Source of the DNA: JAFGVL01 sp963662245
GTDB taxonomy: Bacteria > Bacteroidota > Bacteroidia > Bacteroidales > Paludibacteraceae
Assembly: GCA_963662245.2 (NCBI GenBank)
Contig: CAXXVQ010000010.1
Coordinates: 39,692 to 103,691, forward strand
Direction: 5' to 3'
Length of the DNA stretch: 64,000 bases
Made by a program: the position numbers and the translations under genes. The notes beneath the pieces were generated by a model. It was not told where the DNA came from, made no database searches, and was given only the letters and a program-made list of their open reading frames with translations. Every line of letters starts with the position of its first letter. Position 1 is the first letter of the stretch. Positions 23,542 to 34,043 of this stretch are shown piece by piece.

Positions 23542-25089
23542 TTACAATGGAATATTTCCGTGTTTCTTAGCCGGATTACTTCTAATTTTTGTTTGAGCCA
23601 TATCTAAAGCTTGAATAATCTTGTAACGAGTTTGTTGTGGAAGAATAATTTCATCAACATAACCTAATTCAGCAGCACGATATGGATTAGAGAATTTAGC
23701 TTCATATTCAGCTAAAGCTTGTGCTTTTTCTTCTTCAGATTTATTACGATAAAGAATGTTTACAGCACCTGCAGCACCCATTACAGCAATTTCAGCACTA
23801 GGGTAGGCAAAGTTCACATCTGAACCAGTGTGTTTACTTGACATAACAATGTATGCACCACCGTATGCTTTACGAGTAATCACAGTTATTTTAGGCACAG
23901 TCGCTTCTACAAACGCATAAACAATCTTAGCCCCATGACGAATAATACCATTATGCTCTTGATTAGTTCCCGGAAGGAATCCCGGTACATCTTCAAAAGT
24001 AATTAATGGAATATTAAAGCAGTCGCAGAAACGGATAAAACGAGCGGCCTTATCTGAAGCATCAATATCTAGAACTCCTGCAAGATATGCAGGTTGGTTT
24101 GCTACAACACCTACAGTTTTTCCACCCATACGAGCAAAACCAACTACAATATTTTGAGCAAATAATGGCATTACTTCAAAGAAATACTTGTCATCAACTA
24201 CTTCTTCGATAAGTTCTTTAATGTCATATGGTTTATTTGGATCAGCAGGAACGATGTCATTTAATTTTACATCTTCACGCATAATATCATCCATAGAAGG
24301 GACAACAGGAGAATCTTCCATATTGTTACTAGGCAAGAAGCTTAATAACTCACGCACCATCATAAGTGTATCTTCTTCAGTATCACCTAAGAAGTGAGCA
24401 ACACCTGATTTTGAGTTATGTGTAACAGCTCCGCCAAGTTCCTCTTTAGTTACTTCCTCGTGAGTTACTGTTTTTACAACATCCGGTCCGGTAACAAACA
24501 TGTGTCCTTTATCTTTTACCATAAAGATAAAGTCAGTTAGAGCAGGAGAGTAACAAGCACCTCCGGCACATGGCCCAAGAATAACTGAGATCTGAGGAAT
24601 TACTCCTGAAGAAATTGTGTTTTGGAAAAAGATATCTCCATATCCAGCCAAACTAGATACACCTTCTTGAATACGAGCACCACCTGAATCATTTAATGCA
24701 ATAATAGGTGCACCCATTTTGATAGCCATGCGTTGTAGCTTAATGATTTTGTTTGCGTTAGTACGGCTCAATGAACCACCAAACACTGTAAAATCATACG
24801 CATACACATAAATTAAGCGACCATCTACTTTACCGTAACCACCAACAATACCGTCACCATCAATTTTGGTTCTTTCCATTCCAAAATTAGAACATTGGTG
24901 AACAACGAATTTATCAACTTCTACGAATGTACCTTTATCCAAAAGTACATCAATGCGTTCGCGAGCAGTTAACTTACCGGACTCGTGTTGTTTAGCTACT
25001 TTATCTGCACCACCGCCTAATTCTGCGGCATTGCTTTTTTCAATAAATGCTTCTTGTATTTCGTTTCTATTTGCCATCTTTTTAATCAT
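23542..25089 (-). CDS. pccB: Acyl-CoA carboxylase, carboxyltransferase subunit
   Basis: 515 residues, the size and sequence of the propionyl-CoA carboxylase beta/methylmalonyl-CoA decarboxylase alpha family. Visible motifs include SGGARIQEGVSSLAGYGDIF (N-terminal domain) and RKAYGGAYIVMSSK plus GAAGAVNILYR (C-terminal domain). It moves the carboxyl group between biotin and an acyl-CoA, most likely propionyl-CoA. It is the last gene of a three-gene operon with the biotin carrier and biotin carboxylase. Substrate cannot be proved from sequence. Start may be MANRNE, five codons in. Confidence 0.92.
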   Translation of the reverse strand: MIKKMANRNEIQEAFIEKSNAAELGGGADKVAKQHESGKLTARERIDVLLDKGTFVEVDKFVVHQCSNFGMERTKIDGDGIVGGYGKVDGRLIYVYAYDFTVFGGSLSRTNANKIIKLQRMAIKMGAPIIALNDSGGARIQEGVSSLAGYGDIFFQNTISSGVIPQISVILGPCAGGACYSPALTDFIFMVKDKGHMFVTGPDVVKTVTHEEVTKEELGGAVTHNSKSGVAHFLGDTEEDTLMMVRELLSFLPSNNMEDSPVVPSMDDIMREDVKLNDIVPADPNKPYDIKELIEEVVDDKYFFEVMPLFAQNIVVGFARMGGKTVGVVANQPAYLAGVLDIDASDKAARFIRFCDCFNIPLITFEDVPGFLPGTNQEHNGIIRHGAKIVYAFVEATVPKITVITRKAYGGAYIVMSSKHTGSDVNFAYPSAEIAVMGAAGAVNILYRNKSEEEKAQALAEYEAKFSNPYRAAELGYVDEIILPQQTRYKIIQALDMAQTKIRSNPAKKHGNIPL

Positions 25090-25176
25090 TAGTTAATAGT
25101 AATTAGTAATCAGAAAACATCTAAAAGAAATAGCAACTACTAGTTACTAGTTGCTATTTACTGTTTACTAGTTAAT

Positions 25177-25680
25177 TTACTCAAGTGTTATAAGTGTTTG
25201 ATCACCGTCAATTGTATCTCCGGCAACTACTAGTACTTTTTTAATGGTACAATCTTTTTTCACTTTGTAATCACTTTGCATTTTCATTGCCTCAATAATA
25301 ATAACTGATTGTCCTGCTTCAACTGCATCACCTTCATTTACCATTACCTTTACAACTTTACCCGGCATAGGAGAGAAGATGCGATCTTGTTGATCATCAG
25401 TATCATCTTTCTTGCGGTTACGCATGTATTTTGCTTGTAAATCAACAATTTCTACAGGGAATGAATTAAACTGAGTATTTACAATATATGATTTGCCATT
25501 TTCACTTCTTTTAGTTTCAGCGTTATATGATTTGCCATTATGCAAAATAGAACAACGGCCTCTTTCAGCCATAACGACATCTAAATCATACTCTTTATTA
25601 TCAATGCTGATAACCACTTTATTGTCTTCCTTGCTGATTAATTCTACTTCAGCAATTCTGTCTCCAATATGTATTTCCAT
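25177..25680 (-). CDS. Biotin carboxyl carrier protein
   Basis: 167 residues. A C-terminal biotinyl domain carries the acceptor Lys133 in EAMKMQ. The first 85 residues are a beta-rich linker domain, followed by a charged hinge (RNRKKDDTDDQQD). It shuttles carboxybiotin between the carboxylase and the transferase encoded on either side. Confidence 0.93.
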   Translation of the reverse strand: MEIHIGDRIAEVELISKEDNKVVISIDNKEYDLDVVMAERGRCSILHNGKSYNAETKRSENGKSYIVNTQFNSFPVEIVDLQAKYMRNRKKDDTDDQQDRIFSPMPGKVVKVMVNEGDAVEAGQSVIIIEAMKMQSDYKVKKDCTIKKVLVVAGDTIDGDQTLITLE

Positions 25681-25756
25681 TTTTTAGAACTATTAGTTGT
25701 TAGCTGTTAGTGCTTAGTATATTAACTGCTAATCACTAATCGCTAAGCGTTAATAT

Positions 25757-27271
25757 TTAAATGCGTAGCATGCTGTTTCGTTTTCCAAACTCTTTCCAAC
25801 GACTAATAGGACGGCTCTCTTCATTCTTTGGAGAATTCTCTTCAAGATTTAGAATATAGTCCATATAAGCAGCAATAATTGCAATATCCTCATTTTCGTC
25901 CTTTGTACCTTGATAAGTAGTTTTCATCAAACGATCATTGTTTTTTTCAATGAAATGGGTATCGTATTTACCATTTACAAAATCTGGAGTATCCATGATT
26001 TTACGCAAATAGCTGATATTTGTTTTTACACCAGTAATTCTGTATTCAAATAACGCTCTACGCATACGCTCTAAAGCATATTCACGCGTAACTGCCCATA
26101 TAATCAGTTTACCCATCATAGGGTCATAGTGCATAGGGATTTCATATCCGTTATAGATATATGTGTCAAGACGAGTACCAATTCCTTGAGGTGAAATTAA
26201 ATGCTTAATTACCCCTGGGCTTGGCATAAAGTTATTCTCGCTATCCTCAGCACAAATACGGCATTCAATAGCATGTCCGTGCTGTACAATATATTCTTGC
26301 TTTAAGCGCAATGGTTCATTATTAGCAATATTGATTTGCTCTTTTACTAAGTCTACACCTAATACTTCTTCAGTAATAGGATGCTCAACTTGTAACCGAG
26401 TATTCATTTCAAGGAAGTAGTAGTTAAGATTATCATCTACCAAGAACTCAATGGTTCCTGCACCTGAATAATTCACCGCTTGCGCAGCATTAATTGCTGC
26501 TTGTCCCATTTCTGCACGCAGGGCAGGTGTCATTAATGGAGAAGGGCTTTCTTCTACTATCTTTTGGTGACGGCGCTGAACTGAACATTCACGCTCACAT
26601 AAGTGAATAATATTTCCATGATTATCACCAAGTATCTGGAATTCGATATGGTGAGGTGATTCAATATATTTTTCAATGTAAACAATATCGTTTCCAAATG
26701 AAGACAATGCCTCTGATTTTGCAGTGTTGTATGCATCTTCAATTTCTTCTTCCTTACGGATAAGGCGCATACCTTTACCACCACCTCCGGCAGTTGCTTT
26801 AAGCATTACAGGTAAACCAATAGATGCAATAACAGTTTTTACCTGATCCATGCTTTGTAGATCTTCTTGCGAACCTGGAACTACCGGAACTCCAGCAGCA
26901 ATCATAGTTTCACGAGCCGATATCTTATCTCCCATAGAGATCATGGCCTCGGCAGATGGGCCTATAAAAATGATATTTTCTGCTTGACAGCGACGAACAA
27001 ATTCCGCACTTTCAGATAAAAACCCGTAACCGGGATGAATAGCATCAGCACCAAATTTCTTTGCAGCAGCAATAATGTTCTCAATAACCAGATAACTTTC
27101 TTTAGAAGGCGCAGGGCCTATACAAACCGCTTCATCAGCATAAAACACATGGCGTGAAGTACGGTCAGCTTCTGAATATACGGCAACTGTTTCAATGCCC
27201 ATTTCTTTGCAAGAGCGCATTACCCTGATGGCAATTTCGCCTCTATTTGCAACAAGAATTTTTTTTATCAT
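25757..27271 (-). CDS. accC: Biotin carboxylase subunit
   Basis: 504 residues. Begins IKKILVANRGEIAIRV, with the ATP-grasp glycine loop KATAGGGGKGMRLI and the catalytic EMNTRLQVEHPITE motif. It carboxylates the carrier biotin using ATP and bicarbonate. First gene of the operon. The C-terminal tail is longer than in E. coli AccC (about 450), as in propionyl-CoA carboxylase alpha-type subunits of Bacteroidetes. Confidence 0.93.
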   Translation of the reverse strand: MIKKILVANRGEIAIRVMRSCKEMGIETVAVYSEADRTSRHVFYADEAVCIGPAPSKESYLVIENIIAAAKKFGADAIHPGYGFLSESAEFVRRCQAENIIFIGPSAEAMISMGDKISARETMIAAGVPVVPGSQEDLQSMDQVKTVIASIGLPVMLKATAGGGGKGMRLIRKEEEIEDAYNTAKSEALSSFGNDIVYIEKYIESPHHIEFQILGDNHGNIIHLCERECSVQRRHQKIVEESPSPLMTPALRAEMGQAAINAAQAVNYSGAGTIEFLVDDNLNYYFLEMNTRLQVEHPITEEVLGVDLVKEQINIANNEPLRLKQEYIVQHGHAIECRICAEDSENNFMPSPGVIKHLISPQGIGTRLDTYIYNGYEIPMHYDPMMGKLIIWAVTREYALERMRRALFEYRITGVKTNISYLRKIMDTPDFVNGKYDTHFIEKNNDRLMKTTYQGTKDENEDIAIIAAYMDYILNLEENSPKNEESRPISRWKEFGKRNSMLRI

Positions 27272-27340
27272 ACATGATTAATTAGTTAAACATATGTCTA
27301 CAAAAAAAGTAACGCTTTACTACATTTTTGTAAGACTTTG

Positions 27341-27348
27341 CAAAAGTA
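27341..27348 (-). promoter_or_regulatory. minus-7 box of the carboxylase operon (TACTTTTG)
   Basis: TAnnTTTG match on the minus strand about 70 bases before the biotin carboxylase start. Confidence 0.5.
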
Positions 27349-27648
27349 TACACAATAATGTGAGGTTGTTATCGTTTATTGAAAAAAACGCACAAAATTC
27401 CTAAAAGTGTGCAATATTTATATTTAGCTTTTAATGAATCTTTTCAAACAAGCTCGGTTTATAACTGAGCATCAAATAGACATACTGAGGCATTTGTATT
27501 GCACTTCGGTATTACTTGATTTAAGCAATCTTGTGCCATCAGATACTAAATAATGACACCATCCGAGTTGTATAATTCCATCAGAACTCATTTTATAATA
27601 TTACTTATTTAATATCATCCCTGCCAAACAAGCATTTTTTTTGAATTG
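27349..27648. other. Intergenic stretch without a recognised gene
   Basis: About 300 AT-rich bases between the carboxylase promoter and the metY stop. No clear hairpin terminator, RNA motif or reading frame of interest was seen. Confidence 0.4.
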
Positions 27649-28929
27649 CTAATGTTTTGTGCTACTAGCAAGAGCTTGCTTAACATCTTCAATTATATCA
27701 TCAATATTCTCTAAACCAACAGAAAATCGAATTAAATCAGGAGCTACACCAGCCTGAATAAGCTGCTCATCAGATAACTGTCTGTGAGTATGACTAGCCG
27801 GATGCAAAACAGAAGTACGAGCGTCAGCCACATGAGTTACTATGGCTGCTAGTTCCAAACTATCCATAAAACTTACAGAGGCATTTCGTCCACCCTTCAG
27901 CCCAAAAGTAAGAACTCCACAAGAACCATTAGGCAGGTACTTTTGAGATAATTCATAATACTTATCACCCTCTAAATTGGGGTAATTCACCCAAGCAATG
28001 CGTTCATCTTGCTGTAAGAATTCAGCAAGCTTTTGTGCATTTTGGCAATGACGAGGCATACGCAGATGCAAAGTTTCAAGCCCAAGATTAATTAAAAAAG
28101 CATTGTTAGGAGATTGCGTTGAGCCTAAATCACGCATTAACTGAACTATTGCTTTGGTTAAATATGCTACTTTACCAAAACTTTGGCTGTAAATAAGTCC
28201 GTGGTAGGAAGCATCCGGTTCTGTTAAACCTGGGAACTTTTCTTTATATGCCTCCCAATCAAAATTACCACTATCCACAATAACACCACCTACAGAGCTA
28301 GCATGACCATCGATATACTTAGTTGTAGAGTGAATCACAATATCAGCTCCCCATTCGATAGGACGACAATTTATAGGTGTAGCAAAAGTATTATCTACAA
28401 TTAATGGGACTCCTTTGCTATGAGCTATACGAGCCATTTTTTCAATATCCATAATTGACAATTGCGGATTAGCAATTGTTTCACCAAACACAGCTTTTGT
28501 ATTAGGCTTGAAAGCAGTTAAAATTTCTTCCTCAGATGCATCTTGATTTACAAATGAAACTTCTATGCCCAGTTTCTTTAATGTTACGGCAAACAAATTA
28601 TAAGTGCCCCCATAAATAGCAGAACTACTTATAAAATGATCACCTGAACTACAAATATTGAAAATAGAATAAAATGAAGCTGCTTGACCCGATGAAGTAA
28701 GCATTGCTGCAACTCCACCTTCAAGTTGAGCTATTTTATCAGCAACTGCATCGTTGGTGGGATTTTGCAGACGGGTGTAAAAATAACCACTCTCTTCTAA
28801 ATCGAAAAGCTTGCCCATTTGCTCACTAGTTTCATATTTAAAAGTAGTACTTTGATATATTGGTAAAACTCTTGGTTCACCTTTTTTAGGATGCCAACCT
28901 GTTTGAATACATTTTGTTTCTAAACGCAT
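27649..28929 (-). CDS. metY: O-acetylhomoserine sulfhydrylase
   Basis: 426 residues, Cys/Met metabolism PLP family. The PLP lysine lies in STTKYIDGH. The starting KCIQTGWHPKKGEPRVLPIYQSTT-type sequence and the length over 420 point to the MetY type rather than cystathionine synthase. It makes homocysteine from O-acetylhomoserine and sulfide. It lies 99 bases after the transporter gene, in line with metE. Confidence 0.92.
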   Translation of the reverse strand: MRLETKCIQTGWHPKKGEPRVLPIYQSTTFKYETSEQMGKLFDLEESGYFYTRLQNPTNDAVADKIAQLEGGVAAMLTSSGQAASFYSIFNICSSGDHFISSSAIYGGTYNLFAVTLKKLGIEVSFVNQDASEEEILTAFKPNTKAVFGETIANPQLSIMDIEKMARIAHSKGVPLIVDNTFATPINCRPIEWGADIVIHSTTKYIDGHASSVGGVIVDSGNFDWEAYKEKFPGLTEPDASYHGLIYSQSFGKVAYLTKAIVQLMRDLGSTQSPNNAFLINLGLETLHLRMPRHCQNAQKLAEFLQQDERIAWVNYPNLEGDKYYELSQKYLPNGSCGVLTFGLKGGRNASVSFMDSLELAAIVTHVADARTSVLHPASHTHRQLSDEQLIQAGVAPDLIRFSVGLENIDDIIEDVKQALASSTKH

Positions 28930-29028
28930 ATTACATTTTCTTTATAGTAAAAACCATACAGCAAGAATACTACAAAACCCACACACACTGAACATATGAA
29001 GTACTCAAGCTATATGGTTTGTTTTTTA

Positions 29029-30690
29029 TTATAATGTTATCATAATTAGTACTTGTGCCAATAAAATCCTTAAAAACATAGTTAAAGGATATACAGTTGC
29101 ATAAGCAGTTGACTGTGCTTGAATAGGAGAGATGCTGTTTGCAAATTCAAGTGCAGGAGGATCAGTCATTGACCCGGATATAGTTCCACAGATTTTTAAA
29201 TAATTGATTTTTAAGAATCTACCAATTATCGCAACAGTAAGAATTGGCACTAAGGTGATTAAAATACCGTAAAACATCCAATCCAAACCTCCATTCAGAA
29301 TAGTTTCTACGAATTTTCCTCCGGCAGAAAGCCCCACACAAGCTAGGAACAGAATAATACCTAATTCTCGTATCATCATATTGGCCCCGGGAGTCATATA
29401 AAAATCCATTTTCCCAAAACGCCCCTTATAACCTAATAGAATAGCAATTACAAGCGGACCTCCGGCTAAGCCTAGTTTTGCAGGAGCAGGTACTCCGGGA
29501 ATAAAGATTGGAATACTACCCAAAATAATTCCTAATACAATTCCAATAAACAAAGGCAGTACATTCGCTTTTGACAATTGTTTTATTGAGTTCCCAAATT
29601 CATTTTTAATTTCTTTGAAATATTCTTTCTTCCCAACAATACGCAAAGTATCACCCAGCTCAATTTGCATATCTGAGGTTGGAAGCAACTCTTCACCCGA
29701 ACGGTAAATTCTTGTCACATTAGCGGGATATCTTCTGTAAATACCTATTTGCTCAATAGTTTTCCCAGCAACATCTCTATTGGTAACCAGCACATTACAT
29801 AAACTCAATATACCTGTAATCTCTTTTTTTTCTACAATTTCCACATCACCTAGTTCTAACTGTAGTTTTGGAATATGCTCTTCTTCAGTAACTCCAAGAA
29901 TAACATCGCCTTCTTTTAATTGTAAATTCTCTTCTGCAATTAAGTATTCATTATTTCTAAGAATTCTAGAGAAAGCAAATTCTTTGTGTACTAATCTCTT
30001 TATATAACTAATCTCTTTGCCGTATAAATTAGCATTCATTAGTTTAATTTCTACCCTTTGCAGTTTATGAGCTGAAGCACCAATGCTTTCTTTATATGCC
30101 TGTTCTTCTTTTGATATATTAATTCTAAATATGAATCGAACAAGTAACATAGTTAGAATAATACCAATAATACCAAAAGGGTAGGCCACAGCATAAGCCA
30201 TACCGGTTTGTGAAGCACTTTCAGCCAAAGCCCCTCCTTGTTCAGTAAGGATTTGTTGGGCAGCACCTAAACTTGGGGTATTGGTTACTGCTCCACACAT
30301 AATCCCTGTAATAACAGCAGGACTAAGGTCTGTTACCTTGAAAATAATAAAGGCGATAAGAAAACCTCCTAAAACTATTGATGCTGCAAGGATATTTAAT
30401 TGCAGACCATCTTTTTTAAAGGAACTGAAAAAACGAGGCCCTAATTCAATCCCAATAGAGTACACGAATAGTATTAACCCAAATTCTTTAATAAAGTGTA
30501 ATAAATGTAAGTCAGGTTGGGCTCCTAGATGAGTAATAAGAATCCCGGAAAACAATACTCCGGCAATACCTAATTTAATTCCAAATATCTTTAGCTTCCC
30601 CAGTAATACTCCAAAGATTGCCGACAAACACAGAAACACTAGAGTTGATGCAACTCCTGAACCGGTAAATAGAGATCCAATAAAATCCAT
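29029..30690 (-). CDS. AspT/YidE-type transporter with RCK domains
   Basis: 553 residues: two membrane halves of five to six helices each (about 1-190 and 375-553) flank two soluble TrkA-C/RCK-type domains (about 205-365). This is the YidE/YbjL duplication family related to the aspartate:alanine exchanger AspT. Substrate unknown. Its place between metE and metY, probably in one transcript, suggests a role tied to methionine or its precursors (inference). Confidence 0.85.
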   Translation of the reverse strand: MDFIGSLFTGSGVASTLVFLCLSAIFGVLLGKLKIFGIKLGIAGVLFSGILITHLGAQPDLHLLHFIKEFGLILFVYSIGIELGPRFFSSFKKDGLQLNILAASIVLGGFLIAFIIFKVTDLSPAVITGIMCGAVTNTPSLGAAQQILTEQGGALAESASQTGMAYAVAYPFGIIGIILTMLLVRFIFRINISKEEQAYKESIGASAHKLQRVEIKLMNANLYGKEISYIKRLVHKEFAFSRILRNNEYLIAEENLQLKEGDVILGVTEEEHIPKLQLELGDVEIVEKKEITGILSLCNVLVTNRDVAGKTIEQIGIYRRYPANVTRIYRSGEELLPTSDMQIELGDTLRIVGKKEYFKEIKNEFGNSIKQLSKANVLPLFIGIVLGIILGSIPIFIPGVPAPAKLGLAGGPLVIAILLGYKGRFGKMDFYMTPGANMMIRELGIILFLACVGLSAGGKFVETILNGGLDWMFYGILITLVPILTVAIIGRFLKINYLKICGTISGSMTDPPALEFANSISPIQAQSTAYATVYPLTMFLRILLAQVLIMITL

Positions 30691-30721
30691 TTTATTAATT
30701 ATTTAAAAATAAATAAGAATA

Positions 30722-30742
30722 ACCCTCACTTTAGAGTGAGAG
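30722..30742 (-). terminator. Weak hairpin between metE and the transporter gene
   Basis: CTCTCACT-CTAA-AGTGAGGG on the minus strand, followed by a T-rich but interrupted tail. It may attenuate rather than stop readthrough. Confidence 0.4.
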
Positions 30743-30756
30743 CTACCCTTAACTAA

Positions 30757-33021
30757 TTATGTTCGTAATATCTTAGCCGCCTGAACCATATGCTGTAATG
30801 AGGCTTTTGTTTCTTCCCAAGCACGAGTTTTAAGCCCACAATCAGGGTTTACCCAAAGCTGATCAGAAGGAATTCTTTCCTCTGCTTTTTCCATTAAGCG
30901 TACAATTTCACTAACAGATGGTACGCGTGGCGAATGAATATCATACACCCCCGGGCCAATGCTATTCGGATACTTAAAACGAGTAAAAGCATCCAGTAAT
31001 TCCATTTGTGAACGAGCCGTTTCAATGGTAATAACATCAGCATCTAGCGCAGCTACAGCTTCAATAATGTCATTAAACTCAGCATAACACATATGAGTAT
31101 GAATTTGAGTTTCATCACTAACACCCGAAGCTGATAACTTAAATGCTTTTACTGCCCAATCAAGATATTCTTTCCATCCCTTACGGCGCAATGGGAGACC
31201 TTCACGCAAAGCAGGTTCATCAATCTGAATTACTTTTATTCCTGCTGCTTCTAAATCCTGTACTTCCTCACGGATAGCTAATGCTATTTGAAAAGCCGTT
31301 TCAGATCGAGGCTGATCAGTACGCACAAATGACCATTGTAAAATGGTAATAGGTCCTGTAAGCATTCCTTTCATAGGTTTTTCTGTCAATGACTGAGCAT
31401 ATTTTGACCAATAAACTGTCATTGCAGTTGGGCGGGATATATCTCCAAAAATCACCGGTGGTTTCACACAACGGGAACCGTAACTTTGCACCCAACCATT
31501 AGTTGTAAAAGCAAAACCATCAAGCTTTTCGCCAAAGTACTCCACCATATCTGTACGCTCAAATTCACCATGAACAAGCACATCTAACCCTATTTCTTCT
31601 TGGACATCAATACAATGTTTAGTGAATTCTTTTAAGGCTTTATCATATTCTTCAGCGGTAATTTCTCCCTTTCTAAACTTAGCTCGAGTTGCTCTCACTT
31701 CTTTTGTTTGTGGAAAAGAGCCAATGGTTGTAGTAGCATAAGCCGGAAGTTTAAATTTAGCTTGCTGCACCTGTTTCCTAATCCCAAAAGGACTTTTACG
31801 CTCAAAATGTGTCTCTTTTAAACGAGCTAGCTTTTTCTTTACTTCCGGATTTACTCCCAATGGAGACAAACTAGGCTCAACGACATTATTACTTGAAGAT
31901 GAAAGCAAACATAATTCTGTAAGCTCAATAAGCTTCTGTTTTGCAAAAGACATTCTATGTTTTAGCTCCTTCGGAAGGTTGGCATTTTTGTCTTCCAAAT
32001 CTAAATCGCATGGTACATGTAAAAGGGAGCAGGAGGGAGCTAACCATAATCGGTCTTCACCTATTTTTGCTTTTGCTTTATTTATAAGTGCTAGAGATTG
32101 ATTGTAGTTATTTATCCAAATATTTCTACCATCAATTATTCCAAGAGAAAGCTCCAACTTATCTGGAATTGTATCTAATACAGTATCCAGCTGTTCCGGA
32201 GCTCTACAAAGGTCTAGATGTAAAACATCAACAGGTAACGATAAGGCTAACTGAGTATTATCATCTAGCGACCCAAAATAACTTGCCAGAATAATTGATA
32301 ACTGTGGAGCAGATTTCTTTAATTTATTATACGCTTTTACATAAGCTTGGCGAGATTCAGCAGATAAGTCTGTAACCAAACATGGCTCATCTAGCTGAAT
32401 GTATTTTGCACCCATAGATGATAGTTTCTGTAGAATCTTAACATATACATCTAATAAGCTGTCTAGTAAATCAAAACGATTAAAATATCCTTCCTTTTTT
32501 TCTTTTCCAAGTAGCAGATAACTAATAGGGCCTAAAAGAACAGGCTTAGCATTAACACCTAATTCTTTAGCTTCTAAAAACTCATCAAATACCTTGTGAG
32601 AGAATAATTTAAAATTCTGATTTGGTTCAAATTCAGGGACTATGTAGTGGTAGTTAGTATCCATCCACTTTGTCATTTCCATAGCCGGAATGTCCAGTCC
32701 ATTTTTCTGATAACCACGAGCCATAGCAAAATAAATTTCCGTTTCGGTATAGCCTGAAAGCTTAAATACAGGGCGATAACGCTCCGGAATATTATTCAAC
32801 ATTAAGCTCATATCCAATACCTGATCATACAAAGAAAAATCATTGACTGGAATAAGTTCAATACCTAATTGCTTTTGTAACAGAAGGTTCTGTTTACGCA
32901 AATTCTTTGACTCTTGTAGTAATTGTTCTACAGTAATCTTACCTGCCCAATACTGTTCACAGGCTTTTTTCGTTTCTCGTAGATTACCAATTCGCGGGTA
33001 ACCTAAGTTGTGATTTCGCAT
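30757..33021 (-). CDS. metE: Cobalamin-independent methionine synthase
   Basis: 754 residues, the full MetE length. The N-terminal half begins HNLGYPRIGNLRETKKA. The C-terminal catalytic half has TTIGSFPQT, the zinc-binding HTHMCYAEF segment and the late Cys in NPDCGLKTR. It methylates homocysteine from methyltetrahydrofolate polyglutamate without B12. A cobalamin riboswitch upstream explains regulation: off when B12 allows MetH to work. Confidence 0.96.
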   Translation of the reverse strand: MRNHNLGYPRIGNLRETKKACEQYWAGKITVEQLLQESKNLRKQNLLLQKQLGIELIPVNDFSLYDQVLDMSLMLNNIPERYRPVFKLSGYTETEIYFAMARGYQKNGLDIPAMEMTKWMDTNYHYIVPEFEPNQNFKLFSHKVFDEFLEAKELGVNAKPVLLGPISYLLLGKEKKEGYFNRFDLLDSLLDVYVKILQKLSSMGAKYIQLDEPCLVTDLSAESRQAYVKAYNKLKKSAPQLSIILASYFGSLDDNTQLALSLPVDVLHLDLCRAPEQLDTVLDTIPDKLELSLGIIDGRNIWINNYNQSLALINKAKAKIGEDRLWLAPSCSLLHVPCDLDLEDKNANLPKELKHRMSFAKQKLIELTELCLLSSSSNNVVEPSLSPLGVNPEVKKKLARLKETHFERKSPFGIRKQVQQAKFKLPAYATTTIGSFPQTKEVRATRAKFRKGEITAEEYDKALKEFTKHCIDVQEEIGLDVLVHGEFERTDMVEYFGEKLDGFAFTTNGWVQSYGSRCVKPPVIFGDISRPTAMTVYWSKYAQSLTEKPMKGMLTGPITILQWSFVRTDQPRSETAFQIALAIREEVQDLEAAGIKVIQIDEPALREGLPLRRKGWKEYLDWAVKAFKLSASGVSDETQIHTHMCYAEFNDIIEAVAALDADVITIETARSQMELLDAFTRFKYPNSIGPGVYDIHSPRVPSVSEIVRLMEKAEERIPSDQLWVNPDCGLKTRAWEETKASLQHMVQAAKILRT

Positions 33022-33194
33022 ACGATTAACTTTTAAATAAATAATTAATTTAAAAGTCCTTGCTTCATCTTACAGAACGAATACAAACACAAAATAAGAA
33101 GTAAATAAATAGCTGAAAACACCACAAAGGAATGCGAGTGGTACTTTTAGAGAAGTATTTGACTAGCTTTTTTCGCGAAAGCATTGTTCAACAT

Positions 33195-33415
33195 ACAATA
33201 TGGCAGGTCTCCTGACTTTTCCGCTTATTTAAGGCCTTCCCATTCTGATACATCAGAACAGTGGCATAATTCTTAAAAAGTTTTTCCCAAATAAATGGGA
33301 CGGAATTACAGTTGCGCGACAGCCCGTGAATCTCACACGGTTCCCTTTTAATCCTGAAAGCATAAACTATCAAGAACCAATATCGCAATAAAGAATAGAA
33401 AGAACTATTTTCGGC
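33195..33415 (-). ncRNA. Cobalamin riboswitch upstream of metE
   Basis: The minus strand contains the B12-box core CTGTCGCGCAACTGTAA (33305-33325), the upstream GGGAACCGTGTGAGATTCAC arm, and the 3' closing segment GTCAGGAGACCTGCC (33202-33216). Together these are diagnostic of the AdoCbl/Cbl riboswitch family. It lies between a TATCTTTG promoter box and metE, with about 170 bases of leader following. Confidence 0.93.
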
Positions 33416-33417
33416 GG

Positions 33418-33425
33418 CAAAGATA
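33418..33425 (-). promoter_or_regulatory. minus-7 box (TATCTTTG) of the riboswitch-metE transcript
   Basis: TAnnTTTG match directly upstream of the aptamer 5' end. Confidence 0.6.
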
Positions 33426-33561
33426 ATGGAAGTTTTTAAACACCAATTTAAAATCACATTATATCTAAAAAATAAAATCTCTTAGTCATAAAAAATGTTG
33501 ATAGTGTTAAGATCAGATAAAAAATAGTCTTTCTTTCATGCTACTAGATGATTTTATTCTT

Positions 33562-33569
33562 TAAATTTG
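33562..33569 (+). promoter_or_regulatory. minus-7 box (TAAATTTG) of the lipoprotein gene
   Basis: TAnnTTTG match 73 bases before the ATG at 33642. Confidence 0.5.
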
Positions 33570-33641
33570 CGCTATTTGGATAAAAAAATCCTGTATAATT
33601 TATTAACAAACATTTATATATAATTTAAATTATTACTTATT

Positions 33642-34037
33642 ATGAAAAAAATGATCTATTTAGTTGGCATAACACTCTTATCTGCATTAGTCTTAAGCTC
33701 TTGTTCTAAAGATGAAGATACTGAAATATCTTATAATAAAGACTTATTGATTGGAAAGTGGTTAGGATATGGAGTAAATAATACTGAAACAGAGTATTAT
33801 AGATATGATGCTAATGGTAGTGGCGAAACTTGGGATACTTCTGATGATGTACATGAAGGAGAAGGAACTAATTTTACATGGACTTTGGATGCATCTCTAT
33901 TAACTCAAATATATATATTAAAAACAGACAGTAGTGGTGTACCAGAGGCATATACAGTTACTCAGCTAACATCAAATAGCTTAGTTTATAAAGATGATTT
34001 TGGAAAATCATTCTCATTTAAAAAAGTTACAGAATAA
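33642..34037 (+). CDS. Lipocalin-like lipoprotein
   Basis: 131 residues with signal peptide and lipobox (LSSCSKDED), so an outer-membrane or periplasmic lipoprotein. The body (LLIGKWLGYGVNNTETEYYRYDANGSG) has the GxW start of lipocalin-like domains of Bacteroidetes. Ligand unknown. The AsmA-like gene begins six bases after its stop, suggesting co-transcription. Confidence 0.75.
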   Translation: MKKMIYLVGITLLSALVLSSCSKDEDTEISYNKDLLIGKWLGYGVNNTETEYYRYDANGSGETWDTSDDVHEGEGTNFTWTLDASLLTQIYILKTDSSGVPEAYTVTQLTSNSLVYKDDFGKSFSFKKVTE

Positions 34038-34043
34038 GAATAT

